Source of the DNA: Patiria pectinifera
Lineage: Eukaryota; Echinodermata; Asteroidea; Valvatida; Asterinidae
Length of the DNA: 64,000 bases
Assembly (NCBI GenBank): GCA_029964075.1
Contig: CM057149.1
Coordinates: 30,084,197-30,148,196 of the forward strand
Direction: 5' to 3'
Made by a program: the position numbers and the translations under genes. This document shows, in pieces, positions 24,901 through 34,838 of this stretch. How positions within the stretch are numbered: position 1 is the stretch's first letter; every line of letters starts with the position of its first letter. The notes under the pieces were generated by a model. It searched no databases. It had not been told where the DNA came from and saw only the letters and a list, made by a program, of their open reading frames with translations.

Positions 24901-27855
24901 CAACAATAATTACGCCAGTTACTTTTTGGATAGCTGCAAATGATGGACTCGGGCTTCAAAAAAATAGGAAAAGGCAAGCCTAGTAAAGTTGAGTGACCCC
25001 AGAGTCACACAATTTTATTTAACCCTCCTTTGAGCTCCGGGCGCCTACAAAAGAGGGCTTGTTTTTACCACTTTCAGAGCTCTGTGGACGGGACACTTCG
25101 TGTGTGCGTACTGAACTATAACTGTACTGGTTCGCGGGTGAAGAACGCACGACTTCCTGAATGTGCCTTAGCCACAGCATCTTCATGTGGGTGTCAGGCG
25201 TCGTCAGCGCGCGAATGCGTTAAAATTTAACTTGCGATGGTATCCCAGACCATGGAGGGTCTATTTTCTTCCTCCATGCCCTGACTAATTCCCCCAATAA
25301 CTTTGAATCATTTGAAATATGCAGTGGATGGACCGAGAACCAGTCTAGGTCTCCACCAACTCTCCTTTCTGGCTGTTGAAGGAGCACTTGTGCTCGGAGC
25401 CCATACTTGTAACTATCACAAGCTGTCCAAAAACTTAACCCCTAATGTACCTATGTCAATAGCTTTTGTACAGGCTGATGGTCACCAACTACCAGAAACC
25501 TCTATGGAACACCCTATTACTGGCAAAGCCTGCCTTTTGAAGGCGTTTGATACATGTACATAAGTTGACCAATTGGTACAGCTTGTGTAGCAGGAATTTT
25601 AAAGGGAAAATACAACATTTGCAAACATCAAAAAATAAAACTACATGTACCAAATCATTTTGAAATACCTTGCTGGACTATTAGTGAATGACAGTGTAAA
25701 GCATCCTGTAAAATCATGGCACCTGGTATACTGTCATTTTCAAGAAAAGTGGTATTTTTGTATCAATTTCCAACGCTGATCGGCCGATCAGCGTTGGCAC
25801 TAACTTTTTCAAATACTGGCCCCAGTTGACCATCGCACTTGTTTGCAATCGATTACACACCTATGAACGGGTACAAGCCAGCTAGACTGGTTCCCTGACC
25901 TTACAATTCCCCAATATATGTAAACTGCCCTGTTTCTTCTTAAATGGAGTCAGGGAACCAGACTACAGATAAATGATTGTTTTTCTTGGTTTTTACAGCA
26001 TTTTTGAATCCAAAACCTCAAAAAAGTCAGTGTAACTATATTTGCTATATATTTCCAACCCCCCAATTCCATTCATTTCTGAAAATTACAGCAAAAGCAA
26101 ATGATGTACATGTATATTCCCTTTAACCTATTAGTTGTACCAACATGAGGCCAGTTTATGGACCTGTTAAAAACATAGATTGTGACATTACATAGGATTA
26201 CTCTCTACAGACCGTCATTGAGAGAGGGAGGTTCGATTTAGGATCCATGGCTAATTTTCACCGGAAGTCTGTTCATGCATGTGGCCCACACTCTGGGCTT
26301 GACTTTGGGGGTAATCCTATACGACAGCACTACCTGGTTCTCCTCACCAGTCTACATATGTACATGTGCAATGTGCCATTGTGGGGCGCTGTGGTCCAAT
26401 GGTTACGGTGTTCGATTTGTGTGCCGTGGTACATGAGTTTGAATCCTGACCGTGGGAACATGGTGCTTGTGCTCTTAAGCAAGGCACTTTACCATTATTA
26501 CTTCGTCCTTCGGATGGGACGTAAAGCCATAGGTCCCATGTGTTGTGTTAACGCACGTCAAAGAACCCAGTATTACACTTATCACTAAGAGAAGGGGTTT
26601 GCCCCGGTGTTACTGGCAGTGGCTGCAATATGCGCCGCAGCACCTTGTCAACCCTTATAAGGTGCTATAATGGGTCTCATATTTGTCATATACTTTATTT
26701 ACCTGTCTTTAATAATAGACATAATTTCCAGCGCCTTGAGTACCTAATTGTTGGTAGATACGTGCACTATATAAGACTCCGTTATTATTATTATTATTAT
26801 AGTCATGAGTGACAGTGGTTGTGGTGATTACTGTGTAAACACCTCCTAAGTGGTTATCTCGCACTTGGCGTAGTAAACTAACTGGTTCTAGTGATTACTC
26901 AAACACCTCGAAATTGAGTTAGCCAGTCGTTGAGATACACATGCATACACATGTAGGTACAAATATTTGATACAACCCAACAAAATGAGTCACAAGTTGC
27001 CAGAGCTAGTTTTGAGTAATGAACCTACATGTATTAACAGAATCCTACACCATGAAAATCAATATAGCAACAGTCAACCTTTCTAACCCACATAACATCT
27101 GCATTATTAAAGGGAAAATACAACATTTGCAAACATCAAAAAATAAAACTACCAAATCATTTTGAAATACCTTGCTGGATTAGTGAATGACAGTGTAAAG
27201 CATCCTGTAAAATCATGGCACCTGGTAGGCCTATACTGTCATTTTCAAGAAAAGTGGTATTTTTGTATCAATTTCCAACGCTGATCGGCCTATCAGCGTT
27301 GGAAACAACTGGCTTTTTTTTCAAATACTGGCCCCAATTGACCATCGCACTTGTTTGCAATCGATTACAAACCTATGAATGGGTACGAGCCAGCTAGACT
27401 GGTTCCCTGACCTTACAATTCCCCAATGTATGTAAACTGCTCTGTTTTTTCTTATATGGAGTCAGGGAACCAGACTACAGGAAAATGATCGTTTTTCTTG
27501 GTCTTTATAGCATTTTCGAACCCAAAACCTCAAAAAAGTCAGTGTAACTATATTTGCTATATATTTCCAACCCCCCAATTCCATCCATTTCTGAAAATTA
27601 CAGCAAAAGCAAATGATGTACATTTTGTATATATCCCTTTAAAGATGTCAAAAGGAGTGAAAAATTAAACGAAAAGCAATTGATGTGCTTCATAAGCTGC
27701 ATGCAAAAACTTATTCAAACAAAAATGACTTAAAGACTTTCATTTCGTGGGAACGGGTCACAAATAGAACACTAGCCCTCTGTGACCAGCAAAAACTTAC
27801 CTACAATGCACCAGGGCAGTTGGAGAACTAATAAAGCAAGGACGACAACCTTCAT
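12914..27855 (-). CDS. GBA: Glucocerebrosidase copy A, complete (10 exons)
   Basis: Lysosomal acid beta-glucosidase (GH30), which cleaves glucosylceramide to glucose and ceramide. Exons: 27855-27801, 24296-24102, 23059-22898, 20727-20594, 20017-19836, 18900-18663, 17773-17546, 17169-17006, 13771-13649, 13127-12914. All introns are GT-AG and every junction keeps frame, giving 564 residues (human precursor 536). Residues 1-18 are a signal peptide ([18 protein letters not shown]). Four N-terminal cysteines follow, as in human. The acid/base Glu263 is in TVQNEPTAG and the nucleophile Glu369 in LATEACDG, 106 apart (human 105). GWVDWN and GGPNW motifs and the C-terminal LNR block are kept. Oddities: the human Asn19 sequon (CNATYC) is CSANYC here, though NSS lies just upstream. 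The position of human Asn370 appears to be Asp. After the usual end (IKTYLWKM, residue 528) there is a 36-residue extension ending in a hydrophobic stretch, possibly a GPI-anchor signal. The start is fixed by the signal peptide. Confidence 0.95.
13375..13605. repeat. CTGCTGAATCCAAC short repeats
   Basis: In intron 9 of GBA copy A the motif TGCTGAATCCAAC and variants occur about four times, and once inverted (GTTGGATTCAGCAGGA), giving a locally self-complementary stretch. Origin unknown. Confidence 0.5.
14138..14395. repeat. Two tandem copies of a 130-bp unit
   Basis: A unit starting ATCGTTGTCTGCCGCTGGGC (14136) and ATCGTTGTCGGCCGCAGGGC (14270) is repeated once, each followed by GCGGAGATTGGAAG/GCAGAGATCGGAAG and a poly-A-rich piece. 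It lies in intron 8 of GBA copy A. Confidence 0.7.
14793..16510. repeat. Composite minisatellite block in GBA intron 8
   Basis: Three layers are visible. A 12-bp unit (GGAGACCCCAGA / GGAGACCCCAAA) repeats about 30 times at 14895-15256 and again at 16245-16345. A 36-48 bp unit with TGGAGCAGAGCCGGTGGAG and TTGCTCCGCACGGGAGTC repeats over 15900-16250. Outside these lie duplicated flanking blocks: GCCTTGTTCAGGG at 15268 and 16366, and CAGAGGGTGCCAGCAC at 14809 with CAGAGGGCGCCAGCAC at 16433, in mirrored order. The block is GC-rich against A/T-rich surroundings. The many long open frames on both strands exist because 12 is a multiple of three; none shows a protein domain. Confidence 0.9.
17965..18200. 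repeat. 12-bp minisatellite GACAAGCTGGCC
   Basis: About 19 head-to-tail 12-bp units. The central 15 or so (18012-18183) are almost all identical GACAAGCTGGCC; edge units are variants such as GACAAGCTTACG. AAGCTTGC-rich degenerate sequence continues to about 18470. It lies in intron 6 of GBA copy A. High identity implies recent expansion or ongoing homogenisation. All frames are open through it, which explains the false ORFs on both strands. Confidence 0.93.
19230..19602 (+). mobile_element. GGGCTCCGTGCAC-ended repeat, copy 1
   Basis: About 370 bp beginning GGGCTCTGTGTGCC and ending TGTGCACGGAGCC, an imperfect short inverted pair. Internal landmarks are GCGAAGTACGCACAACTTCC, TTGCGATGGTCTCC and ATGCAGTGGATGGA. 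Related copies in the same orientation are at 25032-25402, 36500-36720 and 43481-43774. Probably a non-autonomous DNA element, here in intron 5 of GBA copy A. Confidence 0.7.
20795..20819. repeat. Poly-C run (25 bp)
   Basis: An uninterrupted run of 25 C in intron 3 of GBA copy A. Length is likely to be unreliable in the assembly. Confidence 0.95.
21215..22385 (-). mobile_element. Non-LTR retrotransposon (LINE), 3' half of the ORF
   Basis: Read on the minus strand, pieces of a reverse transcriptase ORF appear in order: TGVKKGC near 22330 (the GVKQGC motif), [17 protein letters not shown] near 22150 (catalytic YADD box), then LGS and LLYGSETWT blocks near 21780-21950. A C-terminal tail at 21230-21560 reads [19 protein letters not shown], then [18 protein letters not shown], then a cysteine/histidine end. 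This order is classic for the common YADD LINEs with a GGQ-KRYKDTLK tail. It is 5'-truncated and the reading frame is interrupted in several places, for example at the stop codons between the YADD box and the LLYG block. It sits in intron 3 of GBA copy A, in the same orientation as the gene. Confidence 0.88.
22730..22822. repeat. Triplicated 31-bp unit
   Basis: AGAGATTTAGGGGATTATCA followed by CTTGAAA is present three times in a row in intron 3 of GBA copy A, close to exon 3. Confidence 0.85.
23590..23878 (+). mobile_element. tRNA-derived SINE, family A, copy 1
   Basis: A box-like TTGGCGTAGCAG and B box GGGTTCGAATCCCGCC at the head, then a body with CAGAATATTCTTCTGGGC and GTGCCTAGGGCACTTTTTAA, ending in an AATGATAATAATA tail. 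A second copy lies inverted at 51599-51897. It sits in intron 2 of GBA copy A. RNA polymerase III promoter boxes of this kind define tRNA-derived SINEs. Confidence 0.87.
24653..24950. repeat. CTACGCGATG repeat family, copy 1
   Basis: Matches 42253-42506 through GAATTATAGCAACCG, TGGAAAGGCCTTCTTT, TTGATTTCTTCAAAATGACA and ACTTTTTGGATAGCT. Class unknown; no clear terminal repeats. It is in intron 1 of GBA copy A. Confidence 0.72.
25032..25402 (+). mobile_element. GGGCTCCGTGCAC-ended repeat, copy 2
   Basis: The same family as 19230-19602, with AAGAACGCACGACTTCCTGA, GTGTCAGGCGTCGTCAGCGC and ATGCAGTGGATGGACCGAGA in order and GTGCTCGGAGCCC at the right end. It lies in intron 1 of GBA copy A. Confidence 0.7.
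25603..26122 (+). mobile_element. TTAA-target MITE, copy 3
   Basis: 520 bp from AGGGAAAATACAACATTTGC to TATTCCCT, flanked by TTAA on both sides. It is very close in sequence to the copy at 27111, so both are fairly young. It contains the GCTGATCGGCCGATCAGC palindrome and the TAGACTGG...CCAGACTA hairpin at 25883-25965. Confidence 0.9.
26383..26803 (+). mobile_element. tRNA-derived SINE, family B
   Basis: The head has A box TGTGGTCCAATGG and B box-like GAGTTTGAATCC. The body has TTCGTCCTTCGGATGGGACG and AACGCACGTCAAAGAACCCA, and a 3' part GCACTATATAAGACTCCGTT ending in (ATT)n. The body and tail resemble widespread animal SINEs whose tails derive from CR1/L2 LINEs (established pattern; exact family not determined). 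It lies in intron 1 of GBA copy A. Confidence 0.87.
27111..27638 (+). mobile_element. TTAA-target MITE, copy 4
   Basis: 528 bp, AGGGAAAATACAACATTTGC to TATATCCCT, flanked by TTAA. Near-identical in layout to copy 3, in the same orientation, 1.5 kb away in the same intron. It lies 160 bp from the signal-peptide exon of GBA copy A. Confidence 0.9.
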
Positions 27856-28422
27856 TGTGACAGAAACTTTAGTTGCAGAATTTAAGATTTCCCTTTTGTA
27901 GTAAACGTTATTACAGTTACAGAATTCTCAACATTATGCAAAGGGGCTGCTCTGCTGAATGAGCACTGCATTGGAGCTGGCCTGATGTATCGAACGATAT
28001 GCATATTTTTAGGTTGCTACTCCAGTGGATGAATTGTTGCCAAGCTGCCAAGAATGTTATCTCCAATTGAGTGCGTGATCAGGTGATGGCAATTATACAA
28101 ACATGGCCCATATCTTTTTAATATTTAATAACTTCAATTGTTATATCACTGATGAAGACCAACATACATGTATATGAAGAGTTGTATTTGTTTCCTGATC
28201 AGTGAAGTAACAAGGGTCCAAATTGCAGTACCAGGCAGGGAGGGGATATGTCCATTATGTAGAGGGGGCACTCAATAGATTCGTAAGTTACCGGTAGGCT
28301 ACATGTATGATAACGATATTGAACTCTTTTTGCTGGTCCTAGAGAGCCAGACTAGTGTCCTCTTTCTACGTACATGTATATATGTACATGTATCTCACTG
28401 ATTGACTCACTGACTGCTACTT

Positions 28423-28787
28423 GTGAGTCGGGCAGTGCTATCATATAGGATTACCCTAATGCCAATGAATGGGCTAAATAATCCAGCCCACTGTGTAGAC
28501 CAGTTGCATAACCAGACTTCTACTAGTTCTAGTGAATAGCAAGTTATGTAATCAATGAATAGAACTTTGTGTGCTCTTGTACCACCAGCTGTACTAGATT
28601 TGCCTAGTGAGTCGGGCAGTGCTATCATATAGGATTACCCTGTAATGCCAATGAATGGGCTAAATCCAGCCCACTGTGTAGACCAGTTGCATAACCAGAC
28701 TTCTAGTGAATAGCAAGTTATGTAATCAATGGAATAGAACTTTGTGCACTCTTGTACCACCAGCTAGTACTAGATTTGCCTAGTCTT
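28423..28787. repeat. Tandem duplication, two units of about 183 bp
   Basis: The unit GAGTCGGGCAGTGCTATCAT through TAGATTTGCCTAGT occurs at about 28424-28605 and 28608-28785, differing by a few short indels. It lies 570 bp upstream of the GBA copy A start, in the divergent region between GBA and ANKLE1. Confidence 0.92.
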
Positions 28788-29606
28788 AATGTTTTCTCAA
28801 TTATTGTCTTTCTGTATTTTATCCAGATTCTTAGCTCAGAAGACAGGAGTTGTGTCCCCACTCACATTGCTTTGTTTTGTCACTTTTCAAGATGCTTTCT
28901 TGCGGCATAAAATTCATTCCTAGTTTCTAGGAGCATTTGCTGTACATTGCTGTTCCACACATGAGGGTGAGTGGAACTCAATAATCTTGTGCATACTGTG
29001 TCCAATATAAACATGCCACACAGAAATGCCGAAGGCCGAGTGGCACGATGGGTGCGATAATTACAAACTTATCTTCCAGCAAACTTGACGCACAGTAAAA
29101 ATAGAACGCGGTACACACAATTATTCAGGGGCTATCCTATTCATGTGCGTGCAGCAGAAATTTCCCACCCATCAATAGAATTAATTTACTGTGTGCGGAA
29201 TGCAGTGCGGACTGTGCAAATAAGTATGGTACCATAATATTGCACTGTTGTTTCCATGAATCGACCAATCACAGTCGAGGCTTCAAGTTTGCTTGAAGAT
29301 AAAGTACAATGTACTCAAATGTGATTTTACATTTACAATTGCAATGTTTTCCAATAAAGATAAGGTCCTAATCTGTTCTGATTATTTTTAGTTTGTGCAG
29401 GGTACACACTACGGTAGAATGTCAATAAACCACATCATTTATTTTGATGAGTACCCCTGTTAACATGATAAATAATGGTTTTGGAGGATTACAATGTAAG
29501 TTGACTGTCACCTTTGGTCGTTCCATAATTCACAGATCTCTACCGACCTTTATCTGGAAAACTAGAAAGAGAAATATCCTTTGTAGCTTTAATTGGGTGT
29601 CTGCCA
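28788..29606. other. Non-coding stretch in the divergent intergenic region
   Basis: No domain-bearing frame. It could hold promoter sequence or the unseen first exon of ANKLE1, but I found no start codon plus phase-2 donor that I would trust. Confidence 0.4.
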
Positions 29607-29611
29607 ATTAA

Positions 29612-29730
29612 AGGGAATGTACATCATTGGCTTTTGCTGTACATTTTAGAAATTAATGAGAGGTTAGTATAAGAGATCAAATATTGTTACACTGACATGT
29701 TTGAAGTTCTGTGTTCGAAAATGCTGGAAT
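29612..29730 (-). mobile_element. TTAA-target MITE, inverted 3' fragment
   Basis: After TTAA, AGGGAATGTACATCATTGGC and the following 100 bases are the reverse complement of the right end of the elements at 10415 and 25603. The fragment stops just before the MITE at 29757. Confidence 0.75.
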
Positions 29731-29756
29731 TTTTTTTTTTATGTGCAGATCGCTAA

Positions 29757-30071
29757 GGCAAAAAAAAAAAATTAGTTGGTCTCTGGTCAGCGGGCGCGTT
29801 GATTTTAATCATGCGCGTCAACCTTTTTTTCTTCTCCAAATTGTCCGCGATAGCTACAACAGCACCCTCTATTGCTGTACCGGTACCTCCTCAAATTTTT
29901 GTACCAAGGAATGGGGAAATTACACCAAGGCAAATGATGGAGGACCCCAAAGTATATGAGGACACAACAAAAGCAAAATTGTACAATCCAAGCTTGAAAA
30001 AAAAAAACACCCGTGTCGCCGATTCAATTCTGGAACTTTGGTCTGACCAGAGACCGAATATTTTTTTTGCC
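29757..30071. mobile_element. GGCCAAAAA-ended MITE, family 1, copy 2
   Basis: 315 bp with the same order as 3800-4167: GGTCTCTGGTCAG, ATTTTAATCATGCGCGTCAA, CAATCCAAGCTTGAA, then CTTTGGTCTGACCAGAGACC and a T-run ending GCC. The flanks are TAA on the left and TAC on the right. Confidence 0.85.
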
Positions 30072-30183
30072 TACATGTAACCTGTGCATTTGAGGTTTTT
30101 CATATTTTAAGAATCATCAATAAATATATCCAAACCTATGCACATTGCACAATATGTTGCATCTTTGTAATGGAAAGTACTTT

Positions 30184-30510
30184 ATACTATTCATAAGATG
30201 AATTTGCGTAGGGGTGATGTAAATCAATATTAGGTTTAATGCCCTTCACCGACGTATAAACACTGTTATAGTGTATACTCAGTGTGTTACCTTCTGAGGG
30301 AAAGTTGGAAAAAAACTCACTAAGGTGGGACTTGAACCCATGACCTCCTGCTTTCTGGTGGAGAAGTCTTACCACTCGACCACCGAGTTTTCGGGATCGG
30401 TTGGCTTGTTCGAATCTGAAACACGTACATGTACATTGTAGCAGGGGGTACCGCAATATTACACTATTCATAAGATGAATTTGCGTAAGGGTGATGTTAA
30501 TCAATATTCA
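30184..30510. repeat. 48-bp direct repeats around a tRNA-derived insert
   Basis: ATTCATAAGATGAATTTGCG starts both a left repeat (30187-30231) and a right repeat (30467-30510); they differ at only a few sites. Between them a minus-strand tRNA-like SINE head is seen (30340-30400): A box TGGTCGAGTGGT and B box GGGTTCAAGTCCC. Confidence 0.7.
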
Positions 30511-30512
30511 TA

Positions 30513-31135
30513 AATACCTAAGACAGTTTACGCATTCCTATTGGTCGAGAGTCCATCACGTGGCCAGTCTTAAACGGATGATAAAGACATGGCTACCGGT
30601 AGCTGGTCTTAAACACTTTTCCAGTGTCACAATAAAATGTGGACTCCTAAAAATCCAGTGCCTCTTATCGTTTCATTGGTTGAACGTTCACAATCCTCAC
30701 GTAGGCATGCGCAACACTACCAGGAAGTTAGAATTTTATAGTTCTAAATTCCAAAAAACGCACCAGGTGTGCGCGTTCTTCTGCGTCAGCAAAAAAATGA
30801 TACGCGCGCGTCAATCTCCATAAAAGGGTTGTTTACATGTACATCTTACTCGCCAGCTGAACACTCCATTATTTTACAGGAGGGATGTTTCAAAAAGCAT
30901 AAAGTGAATTTGTTGAACAAAATCGGGATGTTTTGAACGAATTATATGATTTTTTTTTACCGAAAAGGTATTTATGAATGGGAATAAATATGTGCTCCGT
31001 CGGTATTTATCACTCTGTTTAGAGTCTGGGTGCTGATAATTACCCTCGCCTCCGGCTCGGGTAATTAGCACCCAGACTCTAAGTGGTATTAAACAGAGTG
31101 ATAAAAACCTCCGTAGCACACATTTATTCCCTTAT
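30513..31135 (+). mobile_element. Hairpin-ended repeat, copy 1
   Basis: Starts near CTAAGACAGTTTACGC with TCCTATTGGTCGAGAGTCCA and CACGTGGCCAGTCTTAAA. It ends with a large hairpin of about 150 bp whose stem arms are GGGAATAAATATGTGCTCC and GTAGCACACATTTATTCCC, with inner arms AGAGTCTGGGTGCT/AGCACCCAGACTCT around CCTCCGGCTCGGG. A second copy is inverted at 48462-49155. Confidence 0.78.
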
Positions 31136-31287
31136 TACAATGTAGGTTAAATTCCCCTTTACCAAAGTATAAACACTCATATCAAATCCTTTGTGGTTAA
31201 AAGAACCCCATGTAAACCGACCAAAGCGCACAGCCAGATGACCTTGGACACATAGAGATAAGAGCTCCCGGGCTCTGTGTATATATA

Positions 31288-32680
31288 TGTGTAAGGACAC
31301 AATACTGCCTAATTTTAGGGTGGAACTGAATGTTGTCACTCCTGATAACTAAATAGTTGGGTAAAGTCTGTTTTGGTGGTTTAACATGTTAGGTACAAGT
31401 ATGAAGGGATAAATAAATTTTTAAAAATCCACAATTTTCATTTTTTAGTGCGTGGTAAAATTCTTGATTTTGGTGAAAATTTACCTCGAAATACCACTTA
31501 AAAACGGGACATAACAAGTAAGCCTTTTTGAATGAATTAAAAACACGCTTACAATTTATTTCCTCAGATGAATATTGTATTGAAGTTGTTAGTAATGGAA
31601 TGAATTTTACAAATACAGGTAACTTGTATTCAAAATATTTCTGGTTTGTGCACAGGGACGCCAGATAAACTATTTAACGTAAGTTACGTTTGGTGTCCAC
31701 CTATTTAGCATATTAACTGGGGTCTTTATAAACCCTTCTTAGTATATCCTACAGTAATTTCAGATGATAGAGTCTTCAGAAGCATAATATCAGTTCCTTT
31801 ATACACAATGACATAAGTTTTTAAACTTGACCTTTCCTTAATTCAGATTTAAGGGTGGGTCACCACTTTGGTGTCCATTTTTATTCAACATAATGAATGC
31901 CTAATTCATTATGTGTTAGGAGGGAAGGCCAAATACTCTAACAGTGATGTTGTACTCTACATGTGTACCAATATATCTAATCACAATTAGGACATTTGAT
32001 CTACCGGTACATAACAAAATCAGTCCCCTTTGGTAGTATGGAGAACAACAATTTAATATCAGTTTTGGGCTCAATAATAATATAAAGTTATGTAAATTAT
32101 GAAGGCCTATGTGGTGTCCACATGTAACTTACGTAACATTTTGATGCAGAGATTGTCAAAAGAGGTCCATATAAGATCGTGAAAGGAACATAATGTTTAA
32201 TGGATGAATTTCCCTCTGAGGTCCTTACTGTGAGACACTATGGTCATAAAATTTTCAATTGATCTGCTATTAAAATGGTTTAACAGCTAAATCTCTCATT
32301 TTATTTAACGTTAGTTACGGTGTCCACTTGTTAAATTTGCGACAAAATATTATATAAAAAAAAAATCGTCTAAATTTTTGATTTTCAGCAATGAATAGCT
32401 TATATTGCAATAAAGAAACTATAATAATGTCCATTTCTGACAATTATGGTCTTGTAACAAGCAAGAAGTGGACACCATGTAACTAACGTTAACTTTCTCT
32501 TTATCACCAACATAAAGCTGCTAATAAAGGAAAGATGCTTTAAAACTTATCTTCTCATTATTATTTTCTATTGAGGGAAGGCCGGTCGAGCATTACAAAA
32601 GGGAAACAAAATTAATATAACCAATTTTATTTTTGATCCCCATGGCCCTAATTTGTTCTCCAGTATTGTGTCCTTACACA
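31288..32680. mobile_element. 1.39-kb TA-flanked DNA element
   Basis: Terminal inverted repeats TGTGTAAGGACACAATACTG (31288-31307) and their exact inverse (32661-32680), flanked on both sides by TA. TA duplication suggests the Tc1/mariner superfamily. The A/T-rich inside has no transposase frame. It carries the motif GGTGTCCAC or its inverse about five times (near 31692, 31871, 32113, 32320, 32468), most copies beside a GTAACTTACGTTA-like palindrome. Confidence 0.87.
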
Positions 32681-33074
32681 TACCGGTACAGTAGTGCTGC
32701 CTAGCACGTGTACAATAAACAGACCGGCAAATTTTATTGGAGTTTAGATGATCAATTCTTTTGTAAATGGGAATGAATACACGCGAGCCTAAACCTCAAC
32801 CAATCACAATCAGGTGAAAGTCAGTGTTTTATTCAGTTTTTCTTTCGTTTTCTGAAAGAGTATGTTGTTAGGGTCATACTGTAGTAAGATCTAAGGTATA
32901 CTCTGTCGAATAATGAAGTGGTGGCGACAGATGTGAAAAAGGGCCCGTTTTTAATGATTTTTTCGCCATGTTCTCTCATAGAGGTTGCACATACATTTTT
33001 TGTAAAAACCGGCCCGGTGGGTTAGTTCCCCAAAGGAATACCTCCTGAGTCAAAGTTGGAAAAAAAAAATACTT

Positions 33075-33290
33075 TACTTTATATTTATTTAAAGGTTGAA
33101 CAAAGAAATTAACTGGAGTGGGGCTTACATTTGTAAACCTGCGCCCTCTGAGCTATCCCACCCTTTGTTGGCCCCATCGTCCGGCTAGATAGCTCAGTTG
33201 GTAGAGTGCCAGAATGGTTTTCCGGAGCTCACAGGTTTAAACCCCACTCCAGTTAATTTCTTTGTTTAACTTTTAGAGTCAGTTTCATTT
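33075..33290. mobile_element. Two tRNA-like SINE heads in inverted array
   Basis: The plus copy (33183-33290) reads TAGCTCAGTTGGTAGAG, then CAGGTTTAAACCCCACTCC, then AGTTAATTTCTTTGTTTAAC. The minus copy (33075-33170) carries the same A-box, B-box and AGTTAATTTCTTTG blocks in reverse complement. They form a head-to-head palindrome. The acceptor stems do not pair, so these are not tRNA genes. Related sequences lie at 36722-36784 and 42930-43027. Confidence 0.75.
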
Positions 33291-33727
33291 GTGGTTCATT
33301 TGAAATACAAATATGTATTTAGTGAATGTATTTTAATTTTGTGTTTGATTAATACAGTGAGCATTCCCTCGCAAGCCATAAGCTACATGCACATACATTT
33401 GTGATGCGATCAAGCTACATGAGTCGCTTGTCGGGAATTTTCATTTGGAAATACAGCCCAAAATAGGACCACTTCATCACATTTCTTGGTGTTCCGACTT
33501 TCATAATTTTCTAACTGAAGATGGTATCAGGATGCATTTTTCACAGCAGCAATGCTGAGATTGTGCTCTTTTCAAATCTGTAATAAACCAAATTTTGACT
33601 GGGGTCGACAAACGACTCATTTAGCATGATCGCATCACATTTGTACCTTTTAGTGTTGAAATTACAGTGTAGTAATAGTGCACAATACTGTATACTTAAT
33701 CCCCTTTGTTCTTTTTGAAAAAAAAAA

Positions 33728-34838
33728 TACTCGAGCTAATCCACCCTGATGCTATTGTCGGGAAGTAAGTCCTTCCCATCTAGCAAAAGGAACAGACTCA
33801 TTGAATGCTGTGCCACTCATCGAGCTACTAACTTTGACTGTTCGTACAGCTCGGACAGGTCTTTACGTAGCAAGCTCCTAATCCCAACCTGATCCTATGG
33901 TCAGGTGTGCATTGTAAGTCCTTTCCACCTAGCCATGCTCTGCCACTCATCAAGCAACTAATTGGCTTATTTTACAGCTCAGCCAAGTCTTTATTGGAGA
34001 AAGGTGCCAATCCCAAACTAGTACTACCGTCTGGCATAAGCCTTTCCATCTAGCTATAGGATTAGACTCGCTGAATGCTCTGCCACTCATCAAGCTACTA
34101 ATATGCTTATTTTACAGCTCAGCCAAGTCTTTATTGGAGCAAGGTGCCAATCCCAAACTGGTACGACTGTCTGCATAAGCCCTGTCCATCTAGCCATAGG
34201 AACAGACTCAATGAATGTTTTGCCACTCATCAAGCTACTACTTTGCTTATTTTACAGCTCAGCCCAGTCTTTATTGGAGAAAGGTTCCAATCCCAAGCTA
34301 GTAATACCGTCTGGCATAAGTCCTTTCCATTTAGCCATAGGATCAGACTCGCTGAATGCTCTGCCACTCGTCAAGCTACTAATATGCTTATTTTACAGCT
34401 CAGCCAAGTCTTTATTGGAGAAAGGTTCCAATCCCAAGCTAGGATACTACCGTCTGGCATAAGTCCTTTCCATTTAGCCATAGGAACAGACTCACTGAAT
34501 GCTCTGCCACTCATCAAGCAACTAATTGGCTTATTTACAGCTCAGCCAAGTCTTTATTGGAGCAAGGTGCCAATCCTAACCTACCGGTAGTCCCACCGTC
34601 CGGCATAAGTCCCTTCCATTTAGCCATAGTAACAGACTCACTGAATGCTCTGCCACTCATCAAGCAACTAATTGGCTTATTTACAGCTCAGCCAAGTCTT
34701 TATTGGAGCAAGGTTCCAATCCCAAGCTAGTACTACCGTCTGGCATAAGTCCCTTCCATCTAGCCATAGGAACAGATTCACTGAATGCTCCGCCACTCAT
34801 CAAGCTACTACATGTACCGTACTTTGCTTATTTTACAG
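33728..34838 (+). repeat. Tandem array of truncated ANKLE1 ankyrin exons
   Basis: Seven units with a clear acceptor (exon starts at 33850, 33978, 34118, 34258, 34399, 34541, 34687) plus a fragment at 33728-33849 precede the real exon at 34839. Spacing is 128 to 152 bp, mostly 140-142. Each unit is a pyrimidine tract plus acceptor (CTTATTTTACAG) and the first 124 or so bases of the ankyrin exon, read as SAKSLLEQGANPKL then LPSGISPFHLAIG then LIKLL. It stops at CAAGCTACTA before the donor. Only the last unit has the exon end and a GT donor. Units resemble each other more than the real exon. Because 141 is a multiple of three, parts of the array read through as consecutive ankyrin-like repeats. 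Confidence 0.93.

Noticed and set aside
33183-33255. tRNA gene (plus strand)
   Set aside because: The acceptor stem does not pair; it belongs to the same SINE family.
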